This document shows positions 17,053-27,589 of a stretch of 64,000 nucleotides of DNA, piece after piece. The stretch covers positions 61,448 to 125,447 of the forward strand of contig JADYZW010000030.1 in NCBI GenBank assembly GCA_020852955.1, written 5' to 3'. How positions within the stretch are numbered: the stretch's first letter is position 1; the number at the start of each line of letters is the position of its first letter. Both the position numbers and the translations under genes were made by a program. The notes under the pieces were generated by a model. The model was not told where the DNA came from, made no database searches, and saw only the letters and a list, made by a program, of their open reading frames with translations. This stretch comes from Deltaproteobacteria bacterium. Lineage in GTDB: Bacteria > Desulfobacterota > Binatia > UTPRO1.

Positions 17053-18621
17053 TCAGGCCCGGGCCGACACGAGGCCCGGCGCGGCCTCCGCCACGAGCGC
17101 TTCGCCGCGTTCCTCGATCTCGCGGATCACGCGCTCGAGGTGCCGGTCGAGGTGCTGCATGTACTCGTACAGTCCCTTGTGGACGATCGCGAACCCGAGA
17201 GCGTCGGCGAGGCGCGAGGGATTCTTCCAGAGCGTCGTGCCGAGCAGCGACAGCGTGAACCAGGCGCGGCGGGGGCTCGCGGCGACCACCGTGTCGCGCA
17301 GGATGCGGCCGAGGAGGAGCCACTCCTCCTGCCGCACCCGGAAGCCGTCGCCGACCTGGCGGCCGCGGTTCAGGATGAACTCGAGAGTGCGGCGGCGGAA
17401 GTTCCGGAAGTCGTAGAGATCGGCGATCAGGGCCCGGTAGCCCTTGTAGAGGTCGATCCGGCTCATCGTCTTCGGGAGGATGTTCGAGAAGACGAACTGG
17501 TCCCCGACCGATTCGGCCACCAGGCGGCCCTCTTTCGCCATGCGGTCGTGGAGCGGCGTTTTCGGCATCGCCTGCAGCATGCCCGTCATCGAGACGGGGA
17601 TGCGCGCGTCCTGGATGAAGCGCAGCTGCTCCTCGAAGATCGACGCGTCGTCGTGGTCGAAGCCGACGATCATGCCCGCCTGCACCTGGATGCCGTACTC
17701 GTGGATCTTGCGGACGTTCTCGACGAGATCGCCGCGCATGTTCTGGGTCTTGTGGCTCTCGAGGAGCGACGCCCTGCGCGGGCTCTCGATGCCGATGAAT
17801 ATCGTCGTGAAGCGGGCGGCGCGCAGGAGGTCCAGCAGCTCCTCGTCCTGCGCCACGTTCAGCGACGCCTCGGTGTTGAAGTGCATCGGATGATCGTGGG
17901 CGGCACTCCAGTCGGCGATCGCGCGCAGCAGATCCTTCGCGAGCTTCTTGTTGCCGATGAAGTTGTCGTCGACGAGAAACACCTGGGTTGCGCCGAGGCG
18001 ATGGCACTCCTCGATCTCCGCCATCACCTGCGGCACCGCCTTCACGCGCGGCCGGCGCCCGTAAACGACGATGATGTCGCAGAACTCGCAGTTGAAGGGG
18101 CAGCCGCGCGCGAACTGGATCGTCATCGCGTGGTAGCGGTCGACCTTCAGGAGATCGAAGCGGGGGGTCGGGGAGGCGGTGAGGTCCGGCTTCTCGCGCG
18201 GGCGGTACTCGGCGCGCCAGCGCCCGGCCTGGAAGTCGGCGAGGAACTGCGGCCAGGTCTCCTCGGCCTCGTCGACGAAGATCACGTCGCAGAGGCCGTG
18301 CAGCTCCTCGGGGCAGAGCGAGGCGTACGGTCCGCCGATCACGACGAAGCGGCCGCGCCGCCGGAACTCGCCCGCGATCTCCAGCATGCGTTGCTTGTGG
18401 ACGATGTAGCCGGTGACGCCGACGATGTCGGCCTCGACGTCGAAGTCGATCTCCTCGACGTTCTCGTCGCACAGGCTGACCTCGTGCCCGGGGCCCGTCA
18501 GGCCCGCGACGGTCGGCATCGAGAGGTTCGGGAAGATGCAGCGCTTCCCGAGGCTCGGCAGGATGCGGTCGTACGTCCAAAAGCTCTCGGGATTCCGCGG
18601 GGTAACGAGATGGATCTTCAC
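17053..18621 (-). CDS. B12-binding radical SAM protein (DUF4070/HpnP-like family)
   Basis: 522-residue enzyme with an N-terminal cobalamin-binding Rossmann region (about 1-140, including VGVTGYIVHKQRM and VVIGGPYASLCPEE) and a radical SAM barrel with the cluster motif Cys174-x3-Cys178-x2-Cys181 (GCPFNCEFC). A helical C-terminal extension (about 390-522) fits the DUF4070 group. This family includes HpnP, the hopanoid C-2 methylase, and other B12-dependent methylases acting on unactivated carbon; the start MKIHLVTPRNPESFWTYDR is characteristic. No hopanoid gene is nearby, so substrate assignment is open. GTG start at 18621 with GGGAGG 5 bases upstream. It stands alone between two longer intergenic stretches. 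Confidence 0.88.
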   Translation of the reverse strand: MKIHLVTPRNPESFWTYDRILPSLGKRCIFPNLSMPTVAGLTGPGHEVSLCDENVEEIDFDVEADIVGVTGYIVHKQRMLEIAGEFRRRGRFVVIGGPYASLCPEELHGLCDVIFVDEAEETWPQFLADFQAGRWRAEYRPREKPDLTASPTPRFDLLKVDRYHAMTIQFARGCPFNCEFCDIIVVYGRRPRVKAVPQVMAEIEECHRLGATQVFLVDDNFIGNKKLAKDLLRAIADWSAAHDHPMHFNTEASLNVAQDEELLDLLRAARFTTIFIGIESPRRASLLESHKTQNMRGDLVENVRKIHEYGIQVQAGMIVGFDHDDASIFEEQLRFIQDARIPVSMTGMLQAMPKTPLHDRMAKEGRLVAESVGDQFVFSNILPKTMSRIDLYKGYRALIADLYDFRNFRRRTLEFILNRGRQVGDGFRVRQEEWLLLGRILRDTVVAASPRRAWFTLSLLGTTLWKNPSRLADALGFAIVHKGLYEYMQHLDRHLERVIREIEERGEALVAEAAPGLVSARA

Positions 18622-18949
18622 GGCGCCTCCCTATCCTCTACGACGCACGGGAGAATCGACTGCACGGCGCGGCACCCGCGGGGTCGGATCGAACCGGGCT
18701 CCTATCTGACGCGTCGGGTCGAGGGAGTCAATCGACGCCCCCGGAGCACCGTGCCCCCGACCCGCCCGGACTTCCGGCCGTATAGGCATCATCCCCGAGC
18801 GGATCGACTCGTCCGCTGCGCCCGCGTGTGCACGCCGCACTCGTCGGCCCGTCCGTCGAATCTGGCGTTCGTTGCGCCGGTAGATGGCGGCCATGTCCTC
18901 CTCGCTGCATGCGCGACGATCGGTGGCGTTCCCCCGGTGCTTGGACGGA
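18622..18949. other. 328-bp intergenic region, no gene recognised
   Basis: Lies upstream of the radical SAM gene and downstream of the ATP-grasp gene, both on the minus strand. It presumably contains the radical SAM promoter, but I found no convincing -35/-10 pair, riboswitch fold (a cobalamin riboswitch was considered and not seen) or terminator with a T run. Short frames here are Arg-rich shadows. Confidence 0.5.
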
Positions 18950-20233
18950 TCAGGCCCGCTCTGTGAACACGGGTGCGAACCCGCCGCCGGCGGTGCGGAA
19001 GTTCGTCGTCTGCCCCTGGTAGAGGCGCGCCGCGGTCAGCTGCACCGCGCCATCGTACACGTAGGCGCGGACGTCGAGCTTGAGGGGGACCTCGCGACCA
19101 CCCACGCGCATCGTGCGCTCGCTCGGCGGGACGATCTCCTGGGCGACGTAGGGGCGCGCGAGGATCGCGTCCCACGTGCCGCGCGTGAGCTTGTCCCCGC
19201 GATACGCGGCCTTGCTGCCGTACCCATCGACGGGCTTGAAGAACCAACGCCGGCGGTCGCGCCAGAGCTCGTCGGCGTGAGCGGGGTCCACGACCATCGC
19301 GCGCGGCACGGCGGCCGCGAGCACCGCGATCGTCTCCTCGGGAATGCCCCAGCCGCGCAGGCGGTCGGCGTCCGCGAAGAGGGTCAGGTGCCGCTTGTCC
19401 GCGTAGCGGGCGTACGCGTGAGGGTTCGGCGTGACCACCACGTCGTCCGCTTCGTACCCCGCGCGGAGCGCCGCCGCCGCCGGTGTCGCGAACGTGAAAT
19501 CGGTGAGGCGGTTGTAGACGAGGTCGATGCGCTGGTCGCCGGCGCGGAGCGCGCCCCGCTCATGGCGGAGCGTCGCGACGTCGGCGACGACGGCGTGGAG
19601 TCCGGCCCGCCGGAAGAGCTCCTGGAACAGCAGGAACTCGGGCTGCAGGTACTGGCCCTCGGGGTTTTCGTCGACGATAGCGATCGACGCCAACGGGACG
19701 TCGCCGCGCTGGCGTCGCCATTCGCCGCGGAACATCGCGAGAAAGACCTCCCCGAGTGCCGCCGGCGCCGTCGCGGCGCCGAGCACCTCCTCGACGTCGG
19801 GGCAACACGCTTGCTGCGCGGCGGCGAGCACGGCGTTCAGGAGGGCGCCGCCGGCGTTGGTGTTGATCTCGATGAGCGCGGGGCCGCTCCGGCCGAGGTG
19901 GAAATCGTAGCCGAGGAAGACGCCGCGCGGGCCGTGGTCGGCATGCGCGATCGGCGGCGCGAAGCTCCGCGCCCACTCCTGGAACGGCGCCGAGGCGATG
20001 ACCTCCTCGAGCGCTGCGACGATGCGCGCGATGCGGTCCAGGTGAGCGCGCGCGAGAAACACCGGGCTCGACGAGAACAGGTGCGGGCGGTCGCGCAGGA
20101 TGGCGTCGTAGACGCCCTGCGTGAGGCTGCTCGACTCGAGCGCGCTGCGGAGCTTGGCCTGGTCGACGGCGATGCAATGGCAGCTCTGGTTGAGCGCCTC
20201 CGCGAGCTCGATCGAGCGGGGGTTCACGTCCAT
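18950..20233 (-). CDS. Circularly permuted ATP-grasp protein of unknown function
   Basis: 427 residues, cytosolic, function not recognised. ATP-grasp features are present but in permuted order: the metal-binding Glu122-x-Asn124 (LIEINTNAGG), normally near the C terminus, precedes the phosphate-loop region with Lys333 (WFFKPVDGYGSKAAYRG), the hinge-like VAQEIVPP (363-370) and DVRAYVYDG (387-395). The protein ends in TTNFRTAGGGFAPVF, where the normal ExN would have been. ATP-grasp enzymes join a carboxylate to an amine or thiol through an acyl-phosphate, so a ligase role in making a small peptide-like or modified compound is inferred. The ATG at 20233 overlaps the end of the aldo-keto reductase by 10 bases, implying a functional pair. 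Confidence 0.75.
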   Translation of the reverse strand: MDVNPRSIELAEALNQSCHCIAVDQAKLRSALESSSLTQGVYDAILRDRPHLFSSSPVFLARAHLDRIARIVAALEEVIASAPFQEWARSFAPPIAHADHGPRGVFLGYDFHLGRSGPALIEINTNAGGALLNAVLAAAQQACCPDVEEVLGAATAPAALGEVFLAMFRGEWRRQRGDVPLASIAIVDENPEGQYLQPEFLLFQELFRRAGLHAVVADVATLRHERGALRAGDQRIDLVYNRLTDFTFATPAAAALRAGYEADDVVVTPNPHAYARYADKRHLTLFADADRLRGWGIPEETIAVLAAAVPRAMVVDPAHADELWRDRRRWFFKPVDGYGSKAAYRGDKLTRGTWDAILARPYVAQEIVPPSERTMRVGGREVPLKLDVRAYVYDGAVQLTAARLYQGQTTNFRTAGGGFAPVFTERA

Positions 20234-21224
20234 GGCAGCCGTCCGCGCGTCGCCCAGTATGCCGGAGCCGCTTCCCCGAAGCTCGCGAGCGCTCCGACGG
20301 CGTCGGCCTCGAGCCCGAGTGCGGCGGCACGGACATGGCTCGCGAGCTGTGCCGTCGTCGCGGCGCCCGAGAGCGCGACGTCGACCTGCGGCTGCGCGAG
20401 CACCCACGCGAGGGCCAGGTCGGCGACGGTGGTGCGGGCCTCGGCCGCGATGCGCCGGAGCGCCGTGACGAGCTCGGCGTCCTGCGGCCGGTCGTTCAGC
20501 TCGGTGAGCCGGCCGTTCGCATGCACCTCCTTCGCGATGACGCCGAGGCCCTCGGCGCGCGCCGCGGCGAGGAGCGGCAGCAGCGACGGCTCCAGCACGT
20601 TCACCGTCGCCTGCACGACGTCGAACACGCGCTCGCCGTCGACGCGCGCCGCGAGCGCGCGCTCGAGCGCGCGGTCGGAGGTGGGGCCGCTCAGCGACAA
20701 GCCGAGGGCGCGGCACGCGCCGCTCCGCCGCGCTCCCACCAGCGCCGCGAGGAGCCGCGCGTCGTCGAGGCAGCCCGACTCCGCGGTGGCGCTGTGGATC
20801 TGGTAGAGGTCGAGCTGCGCGCCGAGGAGCGCGCACGTCTCGCCGAGCTGCTGCTCGAAGCGCGCGAGCGAGAGCTCCTTTTCCTCGTGGACGGCGGCGT
20901 CGACCGTCCACCCGGCCGTGTAGCGGTAGCCCCACTTGCTGCCGATCGTGACCGCGCCGGCGGGGAGGCCGCGCGCGCCGAGCCAGCGCGCCAGGAACTC
21001 CTCGGCGCGCCCGTAGCTGCGGGCGGCGTCGAAGTAGCGGATCCCGCCCGTCCACGCGGCGTTACAGAGCTCGGCCGAGCGCGCGGCGAGCGCCTCCGGC
21101 GTTCGCTCCCGCGGCAGATCGCGGGCGCGGCCGAGCGTGATGTAGCCGGGCCGGCCGACCGCGGCGAGCCCGAGCCCGAGCCGCGACACCCTGAGGCCGG
21201 TCTGTCCGAGCTGGCGGAGTTCGA

Positions 21225-21228
<4 letters not shown>
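20224..21228 (-). CDS. Aldo-keto reductase family protein
   Basis: 334-residue NAD(P)H-dependent TIM-barrel reductase. The catalytic tetrad can be read as Asp and Tyr in YFDAARSYGRAEEFL, Lys in TIGSKWGYRY and His in LYQIHSATAESG. The C terminus has the cofactor-loop pattern VDVALSGAATTAQL. The GTG at 21228 (VIELRQLGQTGLRVSRLGLG) gives the typical AKR N terminus and overlaps the metallopeptidase TGA as GTGA. Its own stop lies 10 bases inside the ATP-grasp gene. The two probably act on the same metabolite; the carbonyl substrate is unknown. Confidence 0.9.
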
Positions 21229-22097
<869 letters not shown>

Positions 22098-22176
22098 GGC
22101 CTGCGCTGGTAGCGCGGGACACGCGGGAGAGCAAGCTTCGGTTGCAGCTGGTTCGGTCGCTTGGTACGCACGGCCG

Positions 22177-22797
22177 ATGTCCGCGCCGCTCGTCGCCTGT
22201 CTCGACCTCGAAGGTGTGCTCGTGCCCGAGATCTGGATCGGCGTCGCCGAGACGACCGGCATCGCGGAGCTTCGCCGAACGACCCGCGACGAGCCCGACT
22301 ACGACCAGCTCATGCGCGGACGGCTCGCCATCCTCGAGCGCGAAGGGCTCGGCATCGCCGACATCCAGAAGGTGATCGCCGGCATGCGCCCGCTCGACGG
22401 GGCTCCCGCCTTCCTCGATTGGCTCCGCACGCGCGCGCAGGTCGTCATCCTTTCCGACACCTTCATGCAATTCGCGCAGCCGCTCATGGCGCAGCTCGGC
22501 TATCCGACGCTCTTCTGCAACGCGCTCGTGATCGACGGCGCCGGCCGCATCCGCGATTACACGCTCCGCATCGCCGACGGGAAGCGCAAGGCCGTCATGG
22601 CATTGAAGCTCCTGAACTTCCGCGTCGCGGCGGCGGGCGACTCCTACAACGACACGACGATGCTCGACGAGGCCGATCGCGGCATCCTCTTCCGCCCGCC
22701 CGACAACGTGATCCGCGACTTCCCGCAGTTCCCGGTCACGCGCACCTACGAGGAGCTGCGCGCGGCTTTCGAGGCCGCCGATCGCCAGACAGCCTGA
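22177..22797 (+). CDS. thrH: ThrH: phosphoserine phosphatase / homoserine phosphotransferase
   Basis: 206-residue HAD enzyme that dephosphorylates phosphoserine and can pass the phosphate to homoserine, giving a bypass in serine and threonine synthesis. The first motif is [13 protein letters not shown], with the DxE variant (second Asp replaced by Glu) that distinguishes ThrH from SerB. Motif II is in [11 protein letters not shown], the Lys in [10 protein letters not shown] and the final acidic motif in [12 protein letters not shown]. Length matches the Pseudomonas enzyme. The ATG at 22177 starts this conserved N terminus; the upstream part of the frame overlaps the divergent gene. The next gene follows after 11 bases. 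Confidence 0.95.
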   Translation: MSAPLVACLDLEGVLVPEIWIGVAETTGIAELRRTTRDEPDYDQLMRGRLAILEREGLGIADIQKVIAGMRPLDGAPAFLDWLRTRAQVVILSDTFMQFAQPLMAQLGYPTLFCNALVIDGAGRIRDYTLRIADGKRKAVMALKLLNFRVAAAGDSYNDTTMLDEADRGILFRPPDNVIRDFPQFPVTRTYEELRAAFEAADRQTA

Positions 22798-22808
22798 GGA
22801 ATCCCGCC

Positions 22809-24014
22809 ATGCACTTCGACTACAGCGACAAGGTGAAGGCCCTGCAGCAGCGCGTCGGCGATTTCATGGAGAAGCACGTCTACCCGAGCGAGGAGACGGC
22901 GATGCGCCAGCTCGCCCAGGGCGATCGCTGGCAGCCGCTGCCCATCGTCGAGGAGCTGAAGGAGAAGGCGAGGGCCGCGGGGCTCTGGAACCTTTTCCTC
23001 CCGGAGAGCGAGCTCGGCGCCGGCCTCACCAACCTCGAGTACGCGCCGCTCGCCGAGATCATGGGGCGCTCGCCGATCGCGTCGGAGTCCTTCAACTGCT
23101 CGGCGCCCGACACCGGCAACATGGAGGTGCTCGTCCGCTACGGCACCGCCGAGCAGAAGAAGCGGTGGCTCGAGCCGCTCCTGCAGGGGAAGATCCGCTC
23201 GGCGTTCGCGATGACGGAGCCGGCGGTCGCCTCGTCCGACGCGACCAACATCGAGGCGAGGATCGTCCGCGACGGCGACGACTACGTGATCAACGGCCGC
23301 AAGTGGTGGACGTCGGGTGCCGGCGACCCACGCTGCAAGATCATGATCTTCATGGGCAAGACCGCGCCCGACAGCCCGGACCGCCATCGCCAGCAGTCGA
23401 TGATCCTCGTGCCCATCGACACGCCGGGCGTGAAGGTCGAGCGCATGCTCTCGGTCTTCGGCTACGACGACGCGCCGCACGGCCACGCCGAGGTGTCGTT
23501 CGAGAGCGTGCGGGTGCCGGCGTCGAACATGCTCCTCGGCGAAGGGCGCGGTTTCGAGATCGCGCAGGGCCGGCTCGGGCCCGGGCGGATCCACCACTGC
23601 ATGCGGACGATCGGTCTCGCCGAGCGCGCCCTCGAGCTCATGTGCAAGCGGCTCATGACACGCGTTGCGTTCGGGCAGGAGATCGTGCGCCACAACGTCT
23701 GGCAGCAGCGCATCGCCGACGCCCGCATCGACATCGAGCAATGCCGGCTCCTGACCCTCAAGGCGGCGTACATGATGGACACCGTCGGCAACAAGGTCGC
23801 GCGCGCCGAGATCGCGATGATCAAGGTCGCGGCGCCGCGCATGGCCCTCCGGGTGATCGACGACGCGATGCAGGCGTTCGGCGGCGCGGGGGTGTCGCAA
23901 GTGACCCCGCTCGCCGCGATGTGGGCGGGTGTCCGGACGCTGCGCTTCGCCGACGGGCCCGACGAGGTCCACAAGAACCAGATCGCGAAGCTCGAGCTGC
24001 GGAAGTACGTCTAG
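22809..24014 (+). CDS. Acyl-CoA dehydrogenase family protein (ACAD11-like)
   Basis: 401-residue FAD enzyme for alpha,beta-dehydrogenation of an acyl-CoA. Family features: [18 protein letters not shown] (flavin and substrate contacts), the beta-domain ending [33 protein letters not shown] in the helical domain, and the catalytic Glu near the C terminus in [19 protein letters not shown]. The sequence resembles the ACAD10/11 type found in many environmental bacteria with several paralogues. The ATG at 22809 has GAGGA 5-9 bases upstream, overlapping the end of thrH, so the two genes are probably cotranscribed. Chain-length specificity cannot be read. Confidence 0.92.
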   Translation: MHFDYSDKVKALQQRVGDFMEKHVYPSEETAMRQLAQGDRWQPLPIVEELKEKARAAGLWNLFLPESELGAGLTNLEYAPLAEIMGRSPIASESFNCSAPDTGNMEVLVRYGTAEQKKRWLEPLLQGKIRSAFAMTEPAVASSDATNIEARIVRDGDDYVINGRKWWTSGAGDPRCKIMIFMGKTAPDSPDRHRQQSMILVPIDTPGVKVERMLSVFGYDDAPHGHAEVSFESVRVPASNMLLGEGRGFEIAQGRLGPGRIHHCMRTIGLAERALELMCKRLMTRVAFGQEIVRHNVWQQRIADARIDIEQCRLLTLKAAYMMDTVGNKVARAEIAMIKVAAPRMALRVIDDAMQAFGGAGVSQVTPLAAMWAGVRTLRFADGPDEVHKNQIAKLELRKYV

Positions 24015-24254
24015 CCCGCGTCGGCGGCCGCCGGGGCTGCCGTACGGATCTCGGATCCGGTCTCCGAGCCTGCGCGAGACGGCGTTTTAGCGGGCGTGAC
24101 GCAGCGCGCCTCGTGCTCCGCGGGCGTTCCGGGTAGGACCGCGTGCGACCGACGGCGGCGCCTCGCGCCGGCCGTACGACCGAGCGGGATGACGGACGCG
24201 AGATCCTCCGGTCCTTGTGGTCCGGTTCTTCGCGTTTCCAAAGGAGGGCTTCCC

Positions 24255-26825
24255 ATGCGTCCACCGATCAGGATCGCCGCCGGCGGAGTCCTCGCGCTCC
24301 TGCTGTGCGCGGCGAGCGCCGCGCACGCGGAGCCCACGCGCTGCAAAGCCACCATCGTGCGCAATGCGGCGAAGTTCCTGCAGAGCACGGCGACGGCGCT
24401 CGCGAACTGCGAGCGCGACATCGTGCTCGGCCGACTGCCCTCGTCCACCGACTGCCGATCCGAGCCGCGCGCCGCGACGACGATCGCCAAAGCGGCCGAC
24501 AGGATGCGCGCCAAGATCGCCGGCGCCTGCGGCGGCGTCGATCAGACCTGCGGTACGCCCGATGGCGACGACGCTCCCGGCGCGATCGGCTGGGGAGCGG
24601 TCTGTCCCAACTTCGAGAACGGCGCGTGTAGCATGACGATCGCGCATTGCGGCGACGTCGTGGACTGCCTCCAGTGCATCGAAGGCGCGGCCGTCGACCA
24701 GGCGGCGTCGCTCTTCTACGACGGGTTCACGCCGTCGGCGGCGAGCAGCGACGTGAACCGCTGCCAGCGCGAGATCGGACGGAGCGCCATCGCCTTCATG
24801 CGCAGCAAGGCGCAGGCGCTCGCGAATTGCTGGACGAGCGTCAACTTGGGACGAGCGACGGCGCCGTGTCCCGTACCGGGCGACGGCAAGGCCGCGAACG
24901 CGATCGCGAAGGCGGAGGCGCGGAAGCTCGCGAACATCTGTCATGCCTGCGGCGGCGGCGACGGCCGATGCGACGGCGTCGGCGACCTGACGGCGGCCGC
25001 GATCGGCTTCGCGCCGAGCTGTCCCGCGGTAACGGTGCCGGGCGGCGCCTCGTGCGCCGGCGGGATCGCGACGCTGCAGGACATCGTCGACTGCGTCGAC
25101 TGCGTCGCCGAGTTCAAGGTGGACTGCGCCGATCGCGCGGCGGCGCCGTGGGGTGCCGGCTATCCCGGCGAGTGCAATCTCGGCATGCCCGCGACGACGC
25201 CGACCCGGACCTCGACTCCCGCCACGACGCCGACCCGCACGCCGACGCCGACAGGCGGCGCCGTGACGGCGACCCCGACCCGCACGGCGACGCCGACGCG
25301 CACACCGACGCCGACGCCGACATCCACGGTGATCATCATCGATCCGTGCGGCAACGGCGTCGTCGATGGCGGCGAGGATTGCGATCCGGCCGGCGGCGCC
25401 GCAACCTCGTGTCAGGCAGTCTCGAACACCAGCGCGGCCTTCACGTGCAACGCCTCGACGTGCCAGTGCGCCTGTCCGACCAAGGTCACCTTCGCCGGCG
25501 ACCCGAACGATCCCGTGAGCATCCTCGATACGGGGTGGACGGGCATTTCGCACCGCGCGCCCATCATCAGCAACGGGCAGGTCACCCTCACGCTCGGCGG
25601 ATGCGCGAGCATGAGCCGGCCGTGCGGCGTCTGCAGCGTGAGCGGACCGATCGAGAATCCGAACGCGAACGCCGGGCAGATCGCCAGCCGTCGCTGCACC
25701 GACGACACGTCGATCCAGTGCGCCAACAATACGCCCTGTACGGCCGGCGGCGGCACCTGCCAGTTCTTCTTCGGCGCGCCGCTGCCGCTCGCCGCCGGCG
25801 GCGTCACGACCTGCGTCGTGAACCAGTTCAACGGCGCCATCTCCGGGACGGCGAACATCGAGACCGGCGATGCGGTCACCACCGCGAACCTGACGGCGCG
25901 GGTGTACAACGGCATCGCGATCGACAACCCGTGCCCGCGCTGCGTCGGCGACGGCGCGTTCAACGACGGGACGGCCGGCGGCACCTGCGACGGCGGCGCG
26001 CGCGCCGGCCTCGCGTGCGACGCGAACGGCGACATCCCGAGCCGGTCGGACTTCGGGCGCACGAGCTTGGACTGTCCGCCGGCCGCGGCGGGCATCATCG
26101 CCACCCTGCCGATCGATCTGAGCAACAAGACCGACGTCGTCGCCAAGACGCTGACGACGAGCAGCCCGAACTGCACCGGCGCGGCCGGCAACAAGTGCCT
26201 CTGCGACACGTGCAACAACACGGCGGCGACCCCGTGCTCGACCAACGCGGATTGTGTGGCGGTCGGTGCCACGCAATGCGGCGGCCGCCGCTGTCTCGGC
26301 GGGACCAACAACGGCGCTCCGTGCACTACCGCCACGCAGTGCCCGGGTATGGGGACCGCCTGCGCCCGTCCCGGTGAGCCGACGAGACCGGCGGCGTGCC
26401 TCGACAACACCGCGGCGAACGGCAACCCCAACCGGGTGTTCGAATGCGTGGACGGCAACGCGGACGGCGAGGGCGAGTGCACCAACGGCCCGACCGATCA
26501 GAACTGCAGCCTCGCGTCCGGACACGCGCAGCGGGGGTGCCTCGGTGACGGCGACTGCGGCGGCGGCGGCGGGAGCTGTCAGGTGTTCCCGCGCGGGTGC
26601 TTCCTGACCGGCGGCGGCACCTTCCAGCCGGCCGGCACGATGGACGGAACGAACAGCCTTCTCGCCGTCGGCATGGCGGACGCACCGACGAACGACGTGT
26701 CGCAGCCGACGCTCGGCGCGGTCTTCTGCGTCGGTCCGACCGGCTCGTCGTCGATCAACAACGTCGCCGGCCTGCCGGGGCCCGGACGCGTGACGATCCG
26801 GGGGTCGGCGAGCGGTGCGCCCTGA
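24255..26825 (+). CDS. Secreted Cys-rich protein with duplicated N-terminal domain and Thr-Pro linker
   Basis: 856 residues, function unknown. A signal peptide (IRIAAGGVLALLLCAASAAHA) follows an ATG with AAGGAGGG 7 bases upstream. Two related Cys-rich domains come next (about 27-155 and 160-300); each starts RCKATIVRNAAKFL or RCQREIGRSAIAFM, contains ALANC and ends VVDCLQC or IVDCVDC. A Thr-Pro linker (about 310-360) leads to a Myxococcus-type Cys-rich motif (CGNGVVDGGEDCDPAGG). The remaining 450 residues are Gly, Asn and Cys rich with repeated CxxDxxC(x)G patterns and no family I recognise. All features point to an extracellular disulfide-rich surface protein. It belongs to the same style of secretome as the proteins at 32742, 36812 and 37980. 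Confidence 0.85.
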   Translation: MRPPIRIAAGGVLALLLCAASAAHAEPTRCKATIVRNAAKFLQSTATALANCERDIVLGRLPSSTDCRSEPRAATTIAKAADRMRAKIAGACGGVDQTCGTPDGDDAPGAIGWGAVCPNFENGACSMTIAHCGDVVDCLQCIEGAAVDQAASLFYDGFTPSAASSDVNRCQREIGRSAIAFMRSKAQALANCWTSVNLGRATAPCPVPGDGKAANAIAKAEARKLANICHACGGGDGRCDGVGDLTAAAIGFAPSCPAVTVPGGASCAGGIATLQDIVDCVDCVAEFKVDCADRAAAPWGAGYPGECNLGMPATTPTRTSTPATTPTRTPTPTGGAVTATPTRTATPTRTPTPTPTSTVIIIDPCGNGVVDGGEDCDPAGGAATSCQAVSNTSAAFTCNASTCQCACPTKVTFAGDPNDPVSILDTGWTGISHRAPIISNGQVTLTLGGCASMSRPCGVCSVSGPIENPNANAGQIASRRCTDDTSIQCANNTPCTAGGGTCQFFFGAPLPLAAGGVTTCVVNQFNGAISGTANIETGDAVTTANLTARVYNGIAIDNPCPRCVGDGAFNDGTAGGTCDGGARAGLACDANGDIPSRSDFGRTSLDCPPAAAGIIATLPIDLSNKTDVVAKTLTTSSPNCTGAAGNKCLCDTCNNTAATPCSTNADCVAVGATQCGGRRCLGGTNNGAPCTTATQCPGMGTACARPGEPTRPAACLDNTAANGNPNRVFECVDGNADGEGECTNGPTDQNCSLASGHAQRGCLGDGDCGGGGGSCQVFPRGCFLTGGGTFQPAGTMDGTNSLLAVGMADAPTNDVSQPTLGAVFCVGPTGSSSINNVAGLPGPGRVTIRGSASGAP

Positions 26826-26836
26826 AGCGGCGGGAT

Positions 26837-26870
26837 GCGGGGACGCGCGGTGGCGACCTCGAGTCCCCGC
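26837..26870. terminator. Possible bidirectional hairpin between convergent genes
   Basis: GCGGGGAC (26837-26844) pairs with GTCCCCGC (26863-26870) across an 18-nt loop in the 54-bp gap between the convergent Cys-rich and GST genes. There is no T run and the loop is long, so this is weak. Confidence 0.3.
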
Positions 26871-26879
26871 GGTCGGCGC

Positions 26880-27530
26880 TCAGCCGTTCATGCCGATCGT
26901 GGCGCTCATCGGGTGCAGGCTCGCGGCGGCGCTCGGACGCGCGGCGACGCGCGCCTTCCACGCGGCGACGTTCGCGAGCGCGCCGTCGAGCGCCTGGCCG
27001 ACGCTCGCCCCGAAGTCGAGCGCGCAATAGAGGATGACGTCCGCGATCGTGAAGCGGTCGCCGGCGACGAACCGCTTCCCCTTCAGCAGCTCGTCGAGCC
27101 AGGCGAGGTTGTCGCGGGCCGTCGCCTTCAGGCCGTCGGCGGCCTCGGGGAGGCAGCGCATGCGCGATCGAAAGAGGTCGAGGCCCTCGGCGAAGCGGAA
27201 GCCGTTGTAGAGAGGCTCGGTGATCTTGATCTCGACGCGGCGCTGCCACATGCGCGCCTCGGCGCGCTCCTCCGGCGTCCGACCGACGAGCGGTGGGTTC
27301 GGGTACTTCTCCTCGAGGTACTCGAAGATCGCGACCGTCTCGCCGAGGACGCGCCCGTCGTCGAGCTCGAGCGCCGGCACCTGGCCGCCGGGATTCTTGT
27401 CGGTGTAGGGCGCCTGCCGGTTCTCGCCGGCGAGGAGGTCGATCGTCACCTTCGGCAGGTCGACGCCCTTCTCGAGGAGGACCATGCGGAGCGCGCGCGG
27501 ATTCGGACCGAACGAGTCGTAGACCTTCAT
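26880..27530 (-). CDS. Glutathione S-transferase family protein
   Basis: 216 residues: an N-terminal thioredoxin-fold domain (about 1-80) with the glutathione-contact motifs GGQVPALELDDGRVLGETVAIFEYLEEKYP, shown here only as GGQVPALELDD and ETVAIFEYL, and an all-helical C-terminal domain with the N-capping box FTIADVILYC. Cytosolic, probably dimeric. The ATG at 27530 has GGAGG 9 bases upstream; a longer frame to 27599 overlaps the divergent oxidase gene and lacks support. Likely detoxification of electrophiles, or a maleylpyruvate-isomerase-like role; substrate unknown. Confidence 0.92.
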   Translation of the reverse strand: MKVYDSFGPNPRALRMVLLEKGVDLPKVTIDLLAGENRQAPYTDKNPGGQVPALELDDGRVLGETVAIFEYLEEKYPNPPLVGRTPEERAEARMWQRRVEIKITEPLYNGFRFAEGLDLFRSRMRCLPEAADGLKATARDNLAWLDELLKGKRFVAGDRFTIADVILYCALDFGASVGQALDGALANVAAWKARVAARPSAAASLHPMSATIGMNG

Positions 27531-27589
27531 GGCGAGGACCTCCGGACGGGTGGGTTTCCGCCGGCCGTTGTGCTCATATCGCGGCGGCC

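Noticed and set aside
18622..18949. Cobalamin riboswitch upstream of the radical SAM gene
   Set aside because: No B12-box-like GCCACTG element or matching fold could be found by eye.
24050..24068. Hairpin CTCGGA/TCCGAG with TTTT further downstream, after the acyl-CoA dehydrogenase gene
   Set aside because: Only 6 bp with a 7-nt loop, and the T run is 15 bases away; too weak to call a terminator.
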